This document shows positions 63,301 to 64,000 of a stretch of 64,000 bases of DNA, piece after piece. The position numbers and the translations under genes are program-made. How positions within the stretch are numbered: position 1 is the first letter of the stretch; every line of letters starts with the position of its first letter. The stretch spans positions 1 to 64,000 of the forward strand of contig NZ_BDCU01000037.1 of assembly GCF_001618425.1 (NCBI RefSeq), in the 5' to 3' direction. The DNA comes from Nocardia fusca NBRC 14340 (GTDB lineage: Bacteria > Actinomycetota > Actinomycetes > Mycobacteriales > Mycobacteriaceae). The notes under the pieces are model-generated. The model did not search any database, was not told the DNA's origin, and saw only the letters and a program-made list of their open reading frames with translations.

Positions 63301-64000
63301 ATACTCGCACGGCGATATCGCTCGCCGCGGCCGCCACGTGCTCGGTCCCGCCGGACTGTTCGGTGACCAGGAAACGCACTGCGTCGTCGAGGTGATGCGG
63401 TTCGGTGGTGTCGTCGAGGTAGCGCCAGATCACGACGCCGGTACCGTCGGGGGTGGCGGTGATCGTCACCGAGTCCTGCTGGGACCGGTTGGCCACGGCA
63501 AGCCGCAACGACGACCTGCCCGATTCGCCGACCTCGACCGTCAACTCCACCCAAGGCAGACGGACGGGATCCAGGTCATATCCATTGTCCAAGCTTCGTT
63601 CACCGAAGTACGCGACCGCACGCTGGATCATCTCGCGCTGCGACTCGAACGCGAGACCCGTTATCCGGCCGACCATGGTGTGTACCTCTGCGAACGGCAA
63701 TCCGCCCTTTTCCGGACGGCTCACCAGTGGCACCGACAATCCGGCGGTGACGATCCCCGACCCGTCGTCCCGGCTCAGCCGGAATGTCAGCGGCCGGTCG
63801 GTGTATTCGCTCGAAACCTCGACCGCCGCTGCGCCGTCCTGCACTTTCAGGGTCACCGTCGCAGCCGCTTCCGCCGTGGTGCGTGGGTGGTCGAACACCC
63901 GGCGTAGCAGGTCGTGCACTGCCGCTGAGGTCATATCGACCCTGTCCTGGGGCCAGCCACCGAGCATCTCGAGAAGTGCGGCCGTTACCCGGTCCGGTGC
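51332..64000 (-). CDS. Giant modular protein (more than 4,200 residues), 5' end outside window
   Basis: One frame is open from the right edge to the stop at 51332-51334. Residues below count from Met 63965-63967, but the frame continues upstream; ATG 63927-63929 could also be the start. Order of modules: beta-rich repeated units (1-320); helical region; methyltransferase-like fold with IGNIGGGNALGYTLAL (about 695-714); linker; helical and ADP/Tox-PL-like part with RFHGPAVVALAMAL (about 1604-1617), lacking Cys and His; coiled coils (about 1850-2130); linker; ECF-sigma region-2-like segment (about 2460-2550); a 308-residue tandem repeat with LacI HTHs (2779-2825, 3080-3133) and sigma-4-like HTHs; linker; APH-type kinase with HGD (3629) and VDWD (3644); degenerate second kinase to the end. 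IG(S/A)RP occurs in the linkers at 1089, 1132, 2445 and 3384. No signal peptide or membrane helix is seen. Function unknown. Confidence 0.85.
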   Translation of the reverse strand, partial: APDRVTAALLEMLGGWPQDRVDMTSAAVHDLLRRVFDHPRTTAEAAATVTLKVQDGAAAVEVSSEYTDRPLTFRLSRDDGSGIVTAGLSVPLVSRPEKGGLPFAEVHTMVGRITGLAFESQREMIQRAVAYFGERSLDNGYDLDPVRLPWVELTVEVGESGRSSLRLAVANRSQQDSVTITATPDGTGVVIWRYLDDTTEPHHLDDAVRFLVTEQSGGTEHVAAAASDIAVRVYGDRAESHVHDRGMGLEVRIEPDGQNLGISVWHHGRHTSGTVPLHLNETYGAVTDLAGLGDRVAELATTLGLPVDPQKPESVRAALAAVRLDRTWRVERFRTAAEQYLDGIDDPARWASLHMLITEYGGAETPGELDGLVRWLNQEYGDPAQVVPDAEEFGKRLRVVLDWPSELPDSGMDLRTVLSAISRYRAEDDLDRYPPGIDQLREFAGWSATLHRVMDLTGAPADTARMLIPALFEVERLVRARYDLDESARVDPDLIRELAHVTIAAHRGESVADSSPDEVRKLLDAELIFQFYGLGRRLDALHSASRGHLEHTVMLGEIARLQDLIVEQWPQAEGRSFRFFEFVTQQYAQSWDPYHLVLRYRSVRDEAPDYVVGSLDELAERPADQTDQTDQQDGFEADKEWGAGEYVLRNYVGEWVDGVFTPANHDRPGTLVPPRFRYRIFGHDLALIDAIIRFLKAEGFGPGQFEHIGNIGGGNALGYTLALAPFVRNNVEQLIYEGNADEWLYAQAMYGPGPGMQKYVDSHGIPRMFNTRTIWRQWVPASAEIMARYYPDHESAVADARSDERADAVISDVLSESIPTEGNVFALQDGRWAATEMTFVHDSLSWELDVALGAFERALAAATECSIVAFVMNDQDEAGPEGKGKGYYAGEELFPNTAYLRQPYLNILRQDPRVKSIRVLESHDFPGGEEQFSPDEHGLAAWVVTFYSPEEMASKRSRPARPAEAWHIPISDEVAPDAAIAVVKDLVRDVMMGSSAADLEAVQSTAEELASEVLPRLSAPAEFVVLIDSEGVVRLELAYAGGAVAAGRLQPEPLGDTSNYAPAMRGVFRAGRGSDGGSPDDARTPSLPNRSTGSPGSDSIGARPRSEQPGSGSNDREMEMRTQAETARRGSSNNRGRSPNDPIGSRPGHESNPDPHAQSSPEQQSWNRGQDNPMRGMNDALSRDGFYLPALGFDDGVPHHPERTVPLAGAQFAADIAWRKLREGRAEHPADSPDRSRDLDAADQLYARLTDARREHTAALLRYGYWDAHTVDLSGWRDHDIAENDLFWLSYRQADPGERAQQREAARQYREARDRLAAADRDLTRLVEAAGIDPRRADLGRHASLVGALQTFADLVGADWVRRPDHPDFGAAPDDLADSVRARVLRYPGQTYLAWELRRLGPGAAALVSDTSRGDAGQYVLSNIDGTIVEIERSTGVLREFAPEDDFRSKVEGVFFGPDKRPVHLVDGAWDRIPLFDPGTARQRGAEVTRLHTATAAQQQDGLTELAARRSSVVLKQYVTTAEYRQLATKLGLDPDTLSRQQLDRMAQTPPPPAEKQSRFYLPAPAPLAERLPELVRIAAELDRLSGQVRELDEQIAAGLAGRPQSEPGPADRARFHGPAVVALAMALSHNPDIRPLGVDSGDHGAPEFAVAAALGSEPRTFTGGIEQICRVVAALGDGAAVVLSGAAGEIGALANIRDRVVAVGRDGVVLKEMPLDIPGDNPEVAGFVFTGAETAVHPMAADTRAQLTELAAQYATASRAGDPETVERVRRAADLLCYGPGRSEPVQYGTGYRRTDRSPFGNLDITVLPEPLGRLWEQLRTVEVHGRREMSVDTDGMSWSQIDDLREQLRALDPALARAGWSGWGRAALAELDRDAGKAVMVRADLETARQSVQWTEQGWVEVTKRPVVAEEESEAADITDRIGRLERERDELMKRHGLTPGGARTEPGNSPGAPEVLEKLTRQREFIDGQLDRLAVRAGTDLTRLDQVTLPEGEERKRLELRRHQVELARLAQILRQLRLLRHEPGPVEPMPMPPRPALGDKGPAVADFGLLQDRIRLLLGQVGEASDHAGVPPDSARRRDARRAVDEQWRALAAALEVDPAQLADLSATVLDDPTRLPADDAIRPLVERWGPADRQRAAAVRKRAEAIIRLDAVVAELHDAQQVLDDEATRRHHEHRYRKSEGGTWLTDHAKLVPAEPGRKPTLLIVATHGRHERARRELVAEHAEFAGALARSSPYNVAYITVSPRADGEVDYQIESKEYRPSNAEIGARLMMAYADALLAGRPAGPIGFDTWMESLGGFSSSTTLDELEARIDITEDVDDTSARAAVIRMLTEEHHPRARWRDTPPDLPVATTSHEIVVGGVVIQVQMRENGEANRWNRFELAHTYRAADTDKAVAWMFAGGLRARSKEALAKKVARALGNGRIDPAFTGEGRPPASDSASDRGGQGDSPIGSRPGQGPSDRAAADAAGPLALLSAARAGDETARERLWQRFSRDIAMRVSAGAMADRPDRRELVGQVLREVFDLAFDPKGPVAPVRDVEPWLRAIARDVVDRMVFRHVCTGVATVLRGKGMESSPAYRLLVDPIPAAAAQQAMAALAATRHDQRLRQTFWVGGSLADGTNLPQFDQTAVLQLLRVVAEAVGKHVPAMPEESDSYPVDAALDQIFDATHFPQVAPAGPLGEISEQTDEGSDPGAAPPSPALLRVALLRDPDLVIPHFASPPGREALYAELYFGYSRPIDKVAKSTDSTESMVSDGLEHIAQVAVGKLPPKLVASYQEAVADHASTIEGVAEKAGTGPVEADNALNGSPGVGPETRQKVYTAADQLGYQRSDFMRLRRELMCALMFHDHQSSWGLDGRVLAAATMSDLESAFVRLGMLEQQVIVSRFEAVRSVAESAQHLDISEPMVRMLERTAMRDLVESLTAVVVPAVAREFAAPAAEVRFAAFEAMVRLRRLERDYPGVLQPAEFAEAAQLPDSAVRLINQVHGIVSKEDSAGAASRALAILRVALRDPDPAIPHFPDLPEPEVLYAELHFGYGLPIDKVAASAGVDQKSVYDRLARFAQLSVAQLPLEIVARHRVAGAHRTLTTEDLAKTVRASSARIKVSPAGVSRALNGSPGVGPETRQMVYAVADRLGYQRSDFMRLRRELMCALMFHDHQSSWGLDGRVLAAATRDELHGAIGRLGETSERVVRLRFEELRSVAETAARLGMAESTVRELERTAVRDLVGELAAVVKPAVAREFSAPAVGVRFAAFEALVRLRRLERDYPGVLQPSQFAEAAQAPNSAVRLINQVLGSASVAGEGQPPAAPTPAPDGSAARPPRGGGAAAGLPPERLSFDDPGGHGLDRTASEPRIPARPTPWSGAAQRKSDDRDPRGGPTRSSASGDADGAIGSRPDRLPPSDPNNPPEPGRSNMHVTMFRPLGAVNDARPSMPKTVAEAATQEALRRGQQLQGFNNFNYALPELGLFARMRKPSEGVDPRVLREYDTLRLLAKYEVKNVPLPYARLTDLCLEDRWVATESTPIVLTNMLPGRQATASDFYDNRDEILAGFRGLWAQLDRIPESEIRELLQESMPEDRDTAGFFRWIIDKQRRLFEDLLQNPAAARIFDELQIPRDMFDLVEAMVEEAEPEDFTLLHGDVIPDNTLLPFGMVDWDLALLGPRCWDKAILDHRGVAGILSSADMPVNVRIARAILDVQRVAHDTVPAILGREIDPSRDTAYMASYAAVLEMAGTSARGSADLVRRALGHDHQLVVDTASNPRVITVPLREDGQAFDEPRIRNVTHAIRGFVRETMSDWPGWKQSAAAATTALSVGAALRTSVGRAVLTLVSTNEPWWNRVTRVTVLDTGTEPVALDIPAGARDWIGEFEDTRLSDNSEGWNRSLTFVMRTRYFGTVSADKTMTATRAPDRLIGSEVAGPLRRAREYSTLGERGSQAVAMTEDEASMLRDLASSTRAFRIESPHRWSTVVADSFFLVGDQPAVAPTTMREAQLLALLHRHGVTRVPRPLCVLEPQAPHDGSAPVIVEERLPGHPVAAADWGHVVDEVDAPVQTLLEQLRQVPATALTDGYLVADDPARLLRTLVDEDMRTAAAHGDKLAAHNIPAQPFAPILAMALRPKRSQLIPAALTIDNILFVNGRVSGFTGWRRVMWADPDFAWATLGLSLGTEPGGGNQRVYRDYLRISRLLRALAESKSDKLSAELRSDLRFARALWDAATDPAS
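54472..54590. repeat. Conserved block of internal tandem duplication, copy 2
   Basis: 96 bp at 54495-54590 are identical to 55419-55514, and flanking bases to 54472 differ by one. The period is exactly 924 bp (308 codons). The block encodes the segment after the LacI HTH (ADRLGYQRSDFMRLRRELMC onward). Confidence 0.95.
55396..55514. repeat. Conserved block of internal tandem duplication, copy 1
   Basis: Partner of 54472-54590. The near-perfect DNA identity within otherwise diverged 308-residue repeats indicates recent gene conversion or strong constraint on this segment, RSDFMRLRRELMCALMFHDH. Confidence 0.95.

Noticed and set aside
51680..63907. Several plus-strand frames of 300-700 codons opposite the giant gene
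   Set aside because: They mirror the minus-strand frame, contain no domains and have weak starts; only the minus frame shows recognisable motifs.

Overview
The window is GC-rich with strongly G/C-biased third codon positions. It looks like chromosome of a mycolic-acid actinomycete, most likely Nocardia or a close relative. Pointers are the UPF0182 membrane protein, an MMPL transporter with a TetR regulator, a DesA3-type desaturase, a DUF5994 protein, many TetR/MarR/IclR regulators and short secreted proteins of a type common in Nocardia. This assignment rests on protein families only.

Layout. 1-1.3 kb: the 5' part of a coiled-coil gene on the minus strand that runs off the left edge through an 18-bp tandem repeat (GSGSGA in protein). 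2.2-9.3 kb: a methyltransferase, a dihydrofolate-reductase-like protein, an MHS-type transporter, an MMPL-TetR pair with a perfect palindromic operator, and a TetR gene lying in two pieces on opposite strands. 9.6-14.8 kb: a desaturase overlapping a six-hairpin-glycosidase-like gene, a DUF5994 protein, a secreted protein, a possible small peptide and a MarR regulator. 15-24 kb: a Thr-rich membrane protein with a frame switch, a secreted alpha/beta hydrolase, a TetR with a second C-terminal HTH, a hydrolase, a flavin monooxygenase and UPF0182.

At 24.0 kb a 3' fragment of a tRNA-Ala gene with its terminator lies beside a zinc-ribbon tyrosine-recombinase-like gene. This resembles the edge of an integrated island. 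To its right, 26.3-33.6 kb holds a minus-strand operon gcvP-gcvT-gcvH-glyA-sdaA behind a tandem glycine riboswitch; it would convert glycine to serine to pyruvate. Next, 33.7-45.2 kb is a divergent catabolic cluster. One arm encodes M20D amidohydrolase, threonine/phenylserine aldolase, GMC oxidoreductase, aldehyde dehydrogenase and a PcaR-like IclR regulator. The other encodes a POT transporter, a PnbB-type 4-hydroxylaminobenzoate lyase, a PnbA-like nitroreductase and a second aldehyde dehydrogenase. Read together these form a plausible complete route from an N-acylated 4-nitrophenylserinol (chloramphenicol-like) to protocatechuate plus glycine, with the neighbouring riboswitch operon consuming the glycine. 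Three 15-bp PcaR-like operator sites mark the regulator promoter and both arms. This is the main proposal from the window.

45-51 kb holds a secreted protein, two small genes, a CynX/NimT-type MFS transporter and a graveyard of IS3, IS5-like and recombinase remnants. 51.3-64 kb is one uninterrupted minus-strand frame of more than 4,200 residues, open at the right edge. Its modules are joined by linkers carrying a recurring IG(S/A)RP motif: a methyltransferase-like fold, a papain/Tox-PL-like domain without its catalytic residues, an ECF-sigma region-2-like segment, a 308-residue tandem repeat that fuses LacI-type and sigma-region-4-type HTHs, an APH-type kinase and a pseudokinase. I do not recognise this combination as a described protein.
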